Of a stretch of 64,000 bases of DNA, positions 24,579 to 32,804 are shown in pieces. The stretch's first letter is position 1; every line of letters starts with the position of its first letter. The DNA is from Lachnospiraceae bacterium (GTDB lineage Bacteria > Bacillota > Clostridia > Lachnospirales > Lachnospiraceae), in contig JAFTWX010000099.1 in assembly GCA_017465095.1 (NCBI GenBank), forward strand, positions 29,625 through 93,624, read 5' to 3'. Made by a program: the position numbers and the translations under genes. The notes below the pieces were generated by a model. That model saw only the letters and a list, made by a program, of their open reading frames with translations. It did not search any database and was not told where the DNA came from.

Positions 24579-26006
24579 ATGCAGAAGATATTTCAGACCA
24601 GAGGAAAGAACCTGCTTTTTTGTCTGATCTGTGTGACTTTTTTATCGGGCTGTCACATGATGCCGAATTCTGTCACAGAGCCGGATGATGTCGCAGAATC
24701 GGCAACAGATTCGGATGTGCAGAGTGATTATGAAGTTGAGATGGAACAGCGTGAAGGATTTATCGGAGAAGAAGAGTACGAGCAGAATTTCACGAGACCG
24801 CAGGTTAATTCGAATATATATGTTGACTTACTCGGATATACGCCGGACGATCAGAAGCTTGCCTACTTTGTAGGTGAGGAGCTTTCTGATACGTTCTACA
24901 TTTATGACAGTGCTACTGACAAGAGGATTTTTTCGGGGCCCCTCAAAAAGATGGGCAATGAAAAAGTGGACGGAAAAAATGTGTATCGGGGAGATTTCTC
25001 CGAGATTACCGAACCCGGCGTATATTACATACAGACCGCCATCATCGGACAGTCCTATACATTCCGAATCGATGAAGGAAGATATGAGAACCAGCATGAT
25101 GAGCTCAAAAAAGAGTTTCTTGCGCTGACTCCGGGAAAATATTACGGCAAGACGGATACGTGTGCCAAGAGAATGCAAATTTATTATTCGTTCCAAAAGT
25201 TAGCTACGGCTTACCAGTTTTTCGGACAGTCATTCGATGATGATTACGGGAAAAAGCTGGAGGAGCATTTACAGTGGATGTTGGAGCTGCGTCAGGAAGT
25301 TCTGGCAGATAGGGCAAAACAGGAAAAGCCGGATTATAATGAACCGGGTGCTGCGGAGGAGCAGGTTGTTAAAGAAGATTATATGTTTGCATCTGCCATG
25401 GCAACAGCGTATACGGTAGTTCAGCCGCATAATGCGTCACTGGCGGGACAGAGTCTCATACAGGCGCAAAAAGCGTATCAGAATGCGCTGCGTTTTAAGA
25501 TGACAGGAGATCATCAGTATATGGCAGCAGCAGCTTTGTTCCGCGCTTCCGGAAATTATTCTTATCACGGTCTGATAAAGGAAGCCTACAGCGGAAAAGA
25601 AACGTTAGCTCAAGCTAATGGATATAAGGTATTATCCGGAGATAAAGATGTATTGTGTGATTATATCTTGTGGGGAAATCTGTTTTATATGACTTCCACC
25701 AAGGGGGCAGATTTGAATATCTGCGATGTACAGATGTCCCAGATGATGGATTTGTGCGGTGAGTATTTAAACGGTTCACCGAAAAAAGCCTTCGGTCTCA
25801 TTGATGAGAGGGAGATATCTTTGGAAAAATCCATCTGGCTTACTATGTCGGATTATATTATAGTCAGTCGCGAGTACCGGAATGTTTGCAAGGAGCAACT
25901 TCATGCTCTCGTTCATGACATGGAAGAAATATATCTTTCCCATGAGCAGAAAACCACATTGCTTTTGGTTCTTGCGAATCTTACAGAAAGTGAGGAGACA
26001 GAATGA
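24579..26006 (+). CDS. Lipoprotein with cellulase-type Ig-like domain and degenerate GH9-like helical region
   Basis: The 475-residue protein has a lipoprotein signal (FCLICVTFLSGC, lipidated Cys at about 25) and an acidic spacer. An immunoglobulin-like domain of the kind before GH9 cellulase modules follows (about 76-165; NSNIYVDLLGYTPDDQKLAYF...TEPGVYYIQT). The all-helical remainder resembles an (alpha/alpha)6 barrel, but I find neither the DAGD motif nor the other GH9 acid residues. It is probably a non-catalytic binding or scaffold protein. It overlaps ddl by four bases (ATGA), so it is translationally coupled to cell-wall precursor genes. The Shine-Dalgarno GGAGG lies 13 bases from the ATG, which is long. 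Role unknown. Confidence 0.7.
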   Translation: MQKIFQTRGKNLLFCLICVTFLSGCHMMPNSVTEPDDVAESATDSDVQSDYEVEMEQREGFIGEEEYEQNFTRPQVNSNIYVDLLGYTPDDQKLAYFVGEELSDTFYIYDSATDKRIFSGPLKKMGNEKVDGKNVYRGDFSEITEPGVYYIQTAIIGQSYTFRIDEGRYENQHDELKKEFLALTPGKYYGKTDTCAKRMQIYYSFQKLATAYQFFGQSFDDDYGKKLEEHLQWMLELRQEVLADRAKQEKPDYNEPGAAEEQVVKEDYMFASAMATAYTVVQPHNASLAGQSLIQAQKAYQNALRFKMTGDHQYMAAAALFRASGNYSYHGLIKEAYSGKETLAQANGYKVLSGDKDVLCDYILWGNLFYMTSTKGADLNICDVQMSQMMDLCGEYLNGSPKKAFGLIDEREISLEKSIWLTMSDYIIVSREYRNVCKEQLHALVHDMEEIYLSHEQKTTLLLVLANLTESEETE

Positions 26007-27034
26007 AAATTGTAGTTTTAGCAGGAGGAACAAGCACGGAGCGCGATGTTTCTCTGGTTACGGGAAAAATGGTATATCAGGCATTGAAGCAGAACGGCCA
26101 TCAGGTAGTTTTGCTGGATGTTTTTATGGGATACAAGGGAGATGACGCGAGGGATATCTTTGCATCAGAAAAGGATTGGGCACAGGAGACGGTAGGAATC
26201 AGCGAGAACGATCCGGATATTGAAGCAATTAAGAAAATCCGTGGCGGAAAAGGATTTTTCGGCCCGAACGTGCTGGATATTTGTCACCAGGCAGATATTG
26301 TGTTTATGGGACTTCATGGTGCCAATGGTGAAGACGGAAGAGTGCAGGCAGCGCTTGACCTTGAGGAAATCAAGTATACAGGAACAGGACCGCTTGGAGC
26401 GGCGATTGCTATGGATAAGGGGTTTGCCAAGGAGATTTTTGTCGCATCCGGTGTTCCGACACCGCAGGGAATTGCTATGAAGAAGGGCGATGCTTTTCCG
26501 GAAAATATATTGTATCCGGCGGTTGTAAAAGCATGTAACGGTGGTTCCAGCGTAGGCGTTTATATGGTAAACAATGAGACGGAGTGCAGGGAAGCCCTTG
26601 AAAAGGCGTATACATATGATTCCAATGTAATTGTGGAGCAGTACATAAAAGGAAGAGAATTTTCTGTGGGTGTCATTGAAGGAAAGGCACTTCCGGTTAT
26701 TGAGATTGCCCCGATCAGCGGATTTTATGATTATAAGAACAAATATCAGGCAGGAAGTGCAGTTGAGACCTGTCCTGCTGAGATTTCTCCGGAACTGACG
26801 GAAAAAATGCAGCATTATGCAGAGGAAGCATATAGGGTTCTTCGCATTGAGTCTTACGCCCGCATGGATTTCATGATGGACGGTGAGGGCAATATGTTCT
26901 GCCTGGAGGCGAACACACTTCCGGGAATGACACCGACATCCCTGCTTCCGCAGGAAGCCCGTCAGATAGGGTATGATTATAATCAGCTCTGTGAATGGCT
27001 GATAGAGGTGTCTCTGCGCAAATATGAAAAATAA
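26003..27034 (+). CDS. ddl: D-alanine--D-alanine ligase
   Basis: This 343-residue ATP-grasp enzyme makes the D-Ala-D-Ala dipeptide for peptidoglycan. Family marks are VLAGGTSTERDVSLVTG at the start, FMGLHGANGEDGRVQA, the ATP loop CNGGSSVGVYMV and the metal-binding end MDFMMDGEGNMFCLEANTLPGMT. The chain is of standard length. It overlaps the preceding lipoprotein gene by four bases, and murF follows after 21 bases; the two enzymes act in sequence, since MurF adds the dipeptide made here. Confidence 0.95.
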   Translation: MKIVVLAGGTSTERDVSLVTGKMVYQALKQNGHQVVLLDVFMGYKGDDARDIFASEKDWAQETVGISENDPDIEAIKKIRGGKGFFGPNVLDICHQADIVFMGLHGANGEDGRVQAALDLEEIKYTGTGPLGAAIAMDKGFAKEIFVASGVPTPQGIAMKKGDAFPENILYPAVVKACNGGSSVGVYMVNNETECREALEKAYTYDSNVIVEQYIKGREFSVGVIEGKALPVIEIAPISGFYDYKNKYQAGSAVETCPAEISPELTEKMQHYAEEAYRVLRIESYARMDFMMDGEGNMFCLEANTLPGMTPTSLLPQEARQIGYDYNQLCEWLIEVSLRKYEK

Positions 27035-27055
27035 TTGATGAAACGGTGACAGAAT

Positions 27056-28408
27056 ATGATGAAAAACATGACCCCGGAGCATATTGCCCGGGTATGCAGC
27101 GGAATCTACCACGGTCCGGAAGATATAAAAGGGCAGTGTGCGGAAGGTATTTCCATTGATTCCAGACAAATAGAAGAAAATTGGATTTTCATTGCAACAA
27201 AGGGAGAGCGTGTGGACGGACATTCCTTTGTGGGGCAGGTCATAGAAAAAGGTGCACTTTGCGTTGTTGTAGAGAGAGAACCGGAGATGGATTGCCCTTA
27301 TATACTTGTAAAGGACAGCTTTCAGGCGCTGAAGGATATGGCGGCGTTTTATCGCAGTCAGCTTTCCTGCAAGGTAGTCGGTATCACGGGGAGTGTGGGA
27401 AAGACAAGTACAAAGGAAATGATTGCAGGAACCTTATCCGCAAAGTTTCAGGTACTGAAAACAGCGGGTAATTTTAATAACGAAGTCGGATTACCGCTCA
27501 CGATGTTCCGCATCCGCGAAGAGCATCAGGTGGCTGTTCTTGAAATGGGAATCAGTGATTTCGGCGAGATGAGCCGGCTCACTGCGATTGCCCGGCCGGA
27601 TATTTGTGTGATTACCAACATCGGAGAATGTCACCTGGAAAATCTGGGAACAAGAGACGGGGTTTTGAAAGCAAAAACAGAAATTTTTGAGGGTCTGGCA
27701 GAGGACGGATATGTCGTTCTCAACGGAAATGATGACAAACTGCGCACTGTAAAGCAGGTTAGCGGAAAGCAACCGTACTTTTTCGGAAACGGACAGTGCT
27801 ATGCAGACAATGTAGTCAGCCTTGGATTATTTGGAACGGAGTGTGACATTCATATCGGAGATAAGAATGTGCATGCAAAGATTAAGGTTCCGGGTGTACA
27901 TCAAACTGCGAATGCTATGGCAGCAGTCTGTGTTGCGGATATTCTGGGACTGACGCCGGAGGAAATGGAAAGAGGAATCGCATCGGTGGAGGCCATCGGC
28001 GGAAGAAGTCATATTATGAAGTGTGAAACCTATGTGATTATTGATGACTGCTACAATGCAAATCCGGTTTCCATGAAGGCATCGCTCGATTTGCTCTCTG
28101 AGGCGGAAGGAAGAAAAGTGGCGATTTTAGGTGATATGTTTGAACTTGGAAGTAACTCGGATGCACTTCATGAGAGTGTAGGAAGTTACGCCAAGACAAC
28201 CGGAGCAGATGTGCTTATCTGCATCGGTCAAAATGCACGCCATATATATCAAGGTGCGCAGGATGGCCCGTTAAAATGTTATCACTATGAAACAAAAGAA
28301 GATTTTATCAAAGAAAAGGATGTGTTGCTTGAGAAGGGGGATACACTTCTGATTAAGGCATCTCACGGAATGGCATTTGAAACAATAATAAAGGAATTGG
28401 CCGATTAG
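27056..28408 (+). CDS. murF: UDP-MurNAc-tripeptide--D-alanyl-D-alanine ligase
   Basis: A 450-residue Mur ligase that joins D-Ala-D-Ala to the UDP-MurNAc-tripeptide. Visible motifs are SIDSRQIEENWIFIATKGERVDGH (N-terminal MurF domain, uridine binding), the P-loop GITGSVGKTSTKEMI, NFNNEVGLPLT, and DDCYNANPVSMKASLD in the C-terminal domain. It lies directly after ddl. Its last codons overlap the last codons of the convergent plsC gene by four bases, and a terminator hairpin is built into the shared end. Confidence 0.95.
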   Translation: MMKNMTPEHIARVCSGIYHGPEDIKGQCAEGISIDSRQIEENWIFIATKGERVDGHSFVGQVIEKGALCVVVEREPEMDCPYILVKDSFQALKDMAAFYRSQLSCKVVGITGSVGKTSTKEMIAGTLSAKFQVLKTAGNFNNEVGLPLTMFRIREEHQVAVLEMGISDFGEMSRLTAIARPDICVITNIGECHLENLGTRDGVLKAKTEIFEGLAEDGYVVLNGNDDKLRTVKQVSGKQPYFFGNGQCYADNVVSLGLFGTECDIHIGDKNVHAKIKVPGVHQTANAMAAVCVADILGLTPEEMERGIASVEAIGGRSHIMKCETYVIIDDCYNANPVSMKASLDLLSEAEGRKVAILGDMFELGSNSDALHESVGSYAKTTGADVLICIGQNARHIYQGAQDGPLKCYHYETKEDFIKEKDVLLEKGDTLLIKASHGMAFETIIKELAD

Positions 28409-28427
28409 ACCAATTCCTTATTTTTTT
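28391..28427. terminator. Terminator within the overlapping ends of murF and plsC
   Basis: AAGGAATTGG (28391-28400) pairs with CCAATTCCTT (28410-28419), followed by a run of seven T residues at 28421-28427. The stem contains the final codons of both convergent genes, so the same bases serve as coding sequence and terminator. Confidence 0.8.
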
Positions 28428-29139
28428 CATGTGTTTCGGTAAGAATATTACAAACATATTTTCCGATATGACGGCGATCTTCCGGAGCCAAGTCTGCCAT
28501 ATAAAACGGCTTGGAAAATTCCATGATAACGTGCTGTTTTTCAACGCGTGGCATGTGTGCTTCAAAAATATTGCGTGTATTGTTGTAAGTGATAACAACA
28601 ATCGGGCATTTGGATTTTTCTGCCATCTTGAAGCTTCCGTCATGGAAAGGTAACAGAAGCTGATCGGTTTTGTTTCGGGTACCTTCCGGGAAAACGGAAA
28701 CGGAGACACCGTCTTTTAACAGTTCGATATTGGCAAGGATGGTTTTCAGTCCCTGCTTAATGTCGCTACGATCGATAAAAGTACAGTCGATGCGTCTCAT
28801 CCAGTGGCACATAAGAGGATAGCGGAGCATTTCTTTTTTCGAAAGAAAGCTGATCGGCCCCTTTACATACTGGGAGAGAAGCAGAATATCAAAATAGCTT
28901 CGGTGGTTACCTACAAACAACACTGCCTGATCTTCCGGGATGTTTTCCAGTCCGATGGTCGTCACTTTGGTTCCGGCCAAAAAGAGACAACAGCGAAAGC
29001 CCCATTTAACAATGGCGTTGGATGTTTTGCGTCTCAGCTGCGGATTGAATTTATCAATGATCCATTCAATAATCAGCAGCGGAATTGTCAATGTTAAAAA
29101 GAAAATCAGAAAGATAATAATAGCCGAAAATCTTAACAT
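28405..29139 (-). CDS. plsC: 1-acyl-sn-glycerol-3-phosphate acyltransferase
   Basis: A 244-residue membrane-associated acyltransferase that makes phosphatidic acid from lysophosphatidic acid. An N-terminal hydrophobic helix (about 5-28) precedes the catalytic HX4D motif NHRSYFDILL (about 78-87). The glycerol-phosphate-binding FPEGTRNKTD (about 150) and a final conserved region around CPIVVITYNNT follow. Length is typical. It is transcribed alone from the promoter at 29175-29203, against murF. Confidence 0.92.
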   Translation of the reverse strand: MLRFSAIIIFLIFFLTLTIPLLIIEWIIDKFNPQLRRKTSNAIVKWGFRCCLFLAGTKVTTIGLENIPEDQAVLFVGNHRSYFDILLLSQYVKGPISFLSKKEMLRYPLMCHWMRRIDCTFIDRSDIKQGLKTILANIELLKDGVSVSVFPEGTRNKTDQLLLPFHDGSFKMAEKSKCPIVVITYNNTRNIFEAHMPRVEKQHVIMEFSKPFYMADLAPEDRRHIGKYVCNILTETHEKNKELV

Positions 29140-29174
29140 AGCAAGGAATGTCCTTTCTTTTTTGCATCGTACAT

Positions 29175-29203
29175 ATTATAGCCCAAATAGGCCAAAATAA
29201 CAA
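29175..29203 (-). promoter_or_regulatory. Promoter of plsC
   Basis: On the minus strand TTGTTA (29198-29203) and TATAAT (29175-29180) are 17 nt apart. Confidence 0.75.
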
Positions 29204-29210
29204 GCTGTCA

Positions 29211-29238
29211 TCATATTTTTGAACGGTCTCCATACAAT
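29211..29238 (+). promoter_or_regulatory. Near-perfect sigma-E promoter of the PrcB-domain lipoprotein gene
   Basis: TCATATT (29211-29217) matches the sigma-E -35 KMATATT at every position. CATACAAT (29231-29238) matches the -10 CATACAHT at every position. The spacer is 13 nt. No sigma-A promoter with normal spacing is seen here. Confidence 0.75.
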
Positions 29239-29267
29239 ATAAAGAAGAAATTTTTGGAGAATGGAAT

Positions 29268-29684
29268 TTGAAGCAAATAAAGAGAAGAATTGCGTGGACC
29301 GGTATGCTTGTGCTTACTGTTTTTTTGTTCGGGTGTAAAAGTGACAAGTTGGATGAAGAAAAAGTGACAAATATCGAGTATACGGTGACGAGCGAGGACC
29401 GTCTTCCGGCGGAACTGAAGGAGCTTGTGGAGGAGAAAAAGCAGCAGCCTTTTAAAATGACTTTTCGCGACGGAGAGTATTTATATATATGCCAGGGATA
29501 TGGGAAGCAGCCATGCGGAGGTTACAGCATTCAGGTAGAAGAAGTATACAGAACCTCCAATGCAGTTTACTTTTCTGCCGCGCTGATCGGACCGACGCAG
29601 GCGGAGGCACAGATGCAGATGCCGACCTATCCGTATATTGTAATAAAAACAGAATATCAGGATATGACAGTTGTCTTTGACTGA
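29268..29684 (+). CDS. Lipoprotein with PrcB C-terminal-like domain, probably sporulation-expressed
   Basis: A 138-residue protein starting at TTG (GGAG at 29256-29259). A lipoprotein signal (TGMLVLTVFLFGC) is followed by a small domain with GGYSIQVEEVYRT...VYFSAALIGPTQAEAQMQMPTYPYIVIK. This pattern, in particular the YPYIVIK ending, is that of the PrcB C-terminal domain (named from the treponemal dentilisin complex). In Clostridia such small lipoproteins are common and uncharacterised. The promoter reads as sigma-E, pointing to expression in the mother cell. It is followed by pyrC after 48 bases without a terminator. Confidence 0.75.
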   Translation: MKQIKRRIAWTGMLVLTVFLFGCKSDKLDEEKVTNIEYTVTSEDRLPAELKELVEEKKQQPFKMTFRDGEYLYICQGYGKQPCGGYSIQVEEVYRTSNAVYFSAALIGPTQAEAQMQMPTYPYIVIKTEYQDMTVVFD

Positions 29685-29732
29685 CCATTTAGTGTATGAT
29701 TAAGAGGCAGGAAAGAACAGGAGGAACGCAGG

Positions 29733-31028
29733 ATGAAATTGATTCAGGGAGGTACTGTCGTTGATCCTTGCAAGGGAACGATGTACCGGAAAGATATTTT
29801 GATAAAGGACGGAAAAATCGCTGAGATCAGCGAAAAAATTGATGCTTCCGATTATGGAAAAGAAGTGCAGATCATAGATGCATCCGGAAAAAAGATCGGA
29901 CCGGGACTTGTAGATGTTCATGTCCATTTCCGTGATCCGGGATTTACTTATAAAGAGGACATAGAAACAGGTGCGTTGTCTGCGGCGAAAGGCGGTTTTA
30001 CCGCTGTGGTGCTCATGGCTAACACGAAACCGACCGTGGATAATGAAGAGACACTTGCTTACGTGCTGGAAAAGGGAGAAAAAACGGCTATTCACGTTCA
30101 CACCTGCGCAGCGATAACCAAGTCTTTGCAGGGAGAGACGATGACGGACATGGAAGGGCTCAAAGATGCAGGAGCGGTAGGATTTACCGACGACGGAATT
30201 CCGATTTTGTCCGAAGAGCTTGTGAGAGCGGCCATGGAGAAGGCGGCGAAGCTGGATGTTCCCCTCAGTTTTCATGAGGAGGATCCTTCGTTTATTGATA
30301 ACAACGGAATCAACAGAGGAAAGGCATCGGCGCATTTCGGCATCGGCGGATCGGACCGGATGGCCGAGATCAGCCTTGTGGAAAGAGATCTTGAGATTGC
30401 GCTTTCCACCGGGGCAGCGTTCAATGTACAGCACATCAGTGCAAAGGAGAGCGTGGAGCTGGTGCGAAAGGCCAAGAAAAAAGCATCTGAGTTAGGGCAA
30501 AGCAACATTCATGCGGAGGCGACGCCGCATCATTTCACCTTGACAGAGGAGGCGGCTGTCAAATACGGAACGTTGGCGAAGATGAATCCGCCGCTCCGTG
30601 AGGAAGCGGATCGCATGGCCGTGATAGAAGGTCTGGCAGACGGAACCATTGATTTGATTGCAACCGACCATGCTCCGCACAGCAGTGAGGAAAAAGAACG
30701 GCCGATTACGGAGGCACCGAGCGGTATCATCGGACTGGAGACGGCATTTGCGTTGGCGGTTACGAATCTGGTAAAACCGGGTTACCTGACGCTTACCCAG
30801 TTGTTCGACCGTATGAGTCTGGCTCCGGCGAAGATGTATCATCTTCCGTACGGAAACTTAGAGGTAGGAAAAGATGCGGATATGATTATTTTTGACGATG
30901 AAAAGGAGATTACCTTCGACCGTTTTGTGTCAAAATCTTCCAATTCCCCGTTTCTCGGACAAACATTTTATGGTACCATTGAAATGACGATATGCAAGGG
31001 CGAGATTGCCTATGCTGAAAAACAATAA
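29733..31028 (+). CDS. pyrC: Dihydroorotase
   Basis: A 431-residue class I dihydroorotase that cyclises carbamoyl-aspartate to dihydroorotate. The zinc-binding DVHVHFRDPG (about residue 57), the NTKPTVDN loop, the FHEEDP region and ATDHAPHSSEEK (about 312) are all present, so it looks active. It heads a pyrC-pyrK-pyrD cluster for steps three and four of pyrimidine synthesis. pyrB, pyrF and pyrE are not in the window. No PyrR-type attenuator is seen upstream. AGGAGGAA precedes the ATG. Confidence 0.95.
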   Translation: MKLIQGGTVVDPCKGTMYRKDILIKDGKIAEISEKIDASDYGKEVQIIDASGKKIGPGLVDVHVHFRDPGFTYKEDIETGALSAAKGGFTAVVLMANTKPTVDNEETLAYVLEKGEKTAIHVHTCAAITKSLQGETMTDMEGLKDAGAVGFTDDGIPILSEELVRAAMEKAAKLDVPLSFHEEDPSFIDNNGINRGKASAHFGIGGSDRMAEISLVERDLEIALSTGAAFNVQHISAKESVELVRKAKKKASELGQSNIHAEATPHHFTLTEEAAVKYGTLAKMNPPLREEADRMAVIEGLADGTIDLIATDHAPHSSEEKERPITEAPSGIIGLETAFALAVTNLVKPGYLTLTQLFDRMSLAPAKMYHLPYGNLEVGKDADMIIFDDEKEITFDRFVSKSSNSPFLGQTFYGTIEMTICKGEIAYAEKQ

Positions 31029-31056
31029 AACCAAACAGACAGAAAGGATCAGACGT

Positions 31057-31845
31057 ATGGCACAGAAGAAAAAAGTAGTTGCAAGAGTATTCCGCCAGGA
31101 TGAGATTGCAACCGATATTTATGATATGTGGATTGAGACCGATTTGGCAAAGGATGCGAAACCGGGTCAGTTTATCAGTGTATATCCGAAAAATCAGGCA
31201 ACGCTCCTTCCGAGACCGATCAGTATCTGCGAAGTCAATGAAGAAAAGACCATGCTTCGCATTGTGTACCGTGTGGCAGGACAGGGAACAGCGGAGTTTT
31301 CCGGCTATCATACCGGAGGGGATATCACTATCCTCGGAACACTGGGAAACGGGTTCGCTCTTGATAAAGCAGACGGAAAGAGAGTCTTTCTCATGGGAGG
31401 CGGTATCGATATTCCACCGATGCTTCAGCTTGCAAAGGAACTGAAAGCCCGCGGAAAAGCACAGAGTATCAGTGCGATTCTCGGATACAGAAACGAGCTG
31501 TTTCTTCAGGAAGATTTCAAGCCGTTTGCTGATCTTTATGCGGCGACGGAGGACGGAAGCTTCGGAAGCAAGGGGACTGTTATGGATGCAATCAGGGACA
31601 ATGGACTGGAAGGTGACATCATCATGGCCTGCGGTCCGATGCCGATGCTTCGTGCCATTAAAAAGTTTGCAGAAGATAACGGAATGGAAGCATATATCTC
31701 TTTGGAAGAAAGAATGGCCTGCGGAGTCGGAGCATGTCTTGGTTGTGTATGCACCACCAAGGAAGTGGATCATCACTCTCATGTAAAAAATGCAAGAATT
31801 TGTACCGACGGACCGGTCTATGATGCAAAGGAGGTAATGATCTGA
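31057..31845 (+). CDS. pyrK: Dihydroorotate dehydrogenase B, electron-transfer subunit
   Basis: The 262-residue PyrK subunit carries FAD and a [2Fe-2S] cluster and passes electrons from PyrD to NAD. The FAD-binding region contains LLPRPISICEV, the NAD region contains FLMGGGIDIPPMLQLAKEL, and the C-terminal cluster motif is CGVGACLGCVC followed by a later Cys in ARICTDGP. An in-frame ATG at 31006 lies inside pyrC; the start at 31057 follows GAAAGGA. It overlaps pyrD by one base. Confidence 0.94.
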   Translation: MAQKKKVVARVFRQDEIATDIYDMWIETDLAKDAKPGQFISVYPKNQATLLPRPISICEVNEEKTMLRIVYRVAGQGTAEFSGYHTGGDITILGTLGNGFALDKADGKRVFLMGGGIDIPPMLQLAKELKARGKAQSISAILGYRNELFLQEDFKPFADLYAATEDGSFGSKGTVMDAIRDNGLEGDIIMACGPMPMLRAIKKFAEDNGMEAYISLEERMACGVGACLGCVCTTKEVDHHSHVKNARICTDGPVYDAKEVMI

Positions 31846-32747
31846 TGAATACAAAAGTTACAATTGCAGGAGTAGAATTTAAAAATCCGGTTATGACTGC
31901 ATCGGGAACCTTCGGTTCCGGAATGGAGTACGGCGAGTTTGTAGATTTAAATAAATTGGGAGCTGTCGTTACGAAAGGTGTGGCAAATGTACCTTGGCCG
32001 GGTAATCCGACACCTCGAGTTGCGGAGACTTACGGTGGTATGCTCAATGCCATCGGACTTCAAAATCCGGGGATTGAGGTGTTTGTGGAGAGAGATTTGG
32101 AATTTCTCAAGAAGTATGACACAAAAGTAATTGTCAACGTGTGCGGAAAGAGCATCGAAGACTACGTGGAAGTAGTGGAACGTCTCTCGGACGAGGCGGT
32201 GGACATGCTGGAGATTAATGTTTCCTGTCCGAACGTAAAAGAGGGAGCCATTGCTTTCGGACAGAATGCAAAAGCACTTTCCGAGATTACGGCAGAGATT
32301 AAAAAGAAAGCAAAGCAGCCTGTAATCATGAAGCTCAGTCCGAATGTAACGGATATTACCGAGATGGCGAAAGCAGCGGAAGCTGCAGGTGCGGATGCAC
32401 TTTCCCTGATCAATACGATTACGGGAATGAAGATAGATATTCACAGAAGAGCGTTTGCGCTGGCTAACAAAACGGGCGGTATGAGCGGTCCGGCCATCAA
32501 GCCGGTGGCGGTGCGCATGGTGTATCAGGTAGCTAACGCCGTGAATATTCCGATTATCGGAATGGGCGGTATCGCAAATGCAGAAGATGCCATTGAATTT
32601 ATGATGGCAGGTGCGACAGCGGTTTCTGTCGGCGCCATGAATTTCGTCAATCCGTATACGACAGTAGAGACGGTGGAAGGTATCGAAGCCTTCATGAAAG
32701 AAAAAGGAATCGCAGACATCAATGAAATTATCGGCTGTGTAAAATAA
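31845..32747 (+). CDS. pyrD: Dihydroorotate dehydrogenase B, catalytic subunit
   Basis: A 300-residue FMN TIM-barrel enzyme oxidising dihydroorotate to orotate together with PyrK. Signatures are NPVMTASGTFGSG, the active-site ISCPN-like segment EINVSCPNVKEG (with the catalytic Cys of class 1B), and PIIGMGGIANAEDAIEFMMAGA for FMN phosphate binding. Its start overlaps the pyrK stop. The end of its transcript is probably the hairpin at 32755-32804, which at the same time forms the leader of sipL. Confidence 0.95.
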   Translation: MNTKVTIAGVEFKNPVMTASGTFGSGMEYGEFVDLNKLGAVVTKGVANVPWPGNPTPRVAETYGGMLNAIGLQNPGIEVFVERDLEFLKKYDTKVIVNVCGKSIEDYVEVVERLSDEAVDMLEINVSCPNVKEGAIAFGQNAKALSEITAEIKKKAKQPVIMKLSPNVTDITEMAKAAEAAGADALSLINTITGMKIDIHRRAFALANKTGGMSGPAIKPVAVRMVYQVANAVNIPIIGMGGIANAEDAIEFMMAGATAVSVGAMNFVNPYTTVETVEGIEAFMKEKGIADINEIIGCVK

Positions 32748-32750
32748 ATG

Positions 32751-32779
32751 ACATAACCTCCCGATTGCTTGCATACAAT
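32751..32779 (+). promoter_or_regulatory. Candidate sigma-E promoter of sipL inside a terminator hairpin
   Basis: CATACAAT (32772-32779) is a perfect sigma-E -10. ACATAAC (32751-32757), 14 nt upstream, keeps the central CATA of the -35 consensus. sipL is a sigma-E gene in C. difficile. The 5' arm of the pyrD terminator hairpin lies in the spacer, and the transcript would start near 32786. Confidence 0.65.
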
Positions 32780-32804
32780 GTATCAAGAAATCGGGAGGTT
32801 TTTT
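32755..32804 (+). terminator. pyrD terminator whose 3' arm is the sipL ribosome binding site
   Basis: AACCTCCCGATT (32755-32766) and AATCGGGAGGTT (32789-32800) form a perfect 12-bp stem followed by a T-run to 32804, directly abutting the sipL ATG. The GGGAGG in the 3' arm is the sipL Shine-Dalgarno, six bases from the start. Read-through RNA from pyrD would terminate or hide the site; RNA from the promoter in the loop lacks the 5' arm. Confidence 0.8.

Noticed and set aside
24579..26006. Active family 9 cellulase
   Set aside because: The DAGD motif and the general acid region are missing; only the Ig-like domain and a helical remainder are recognisable.
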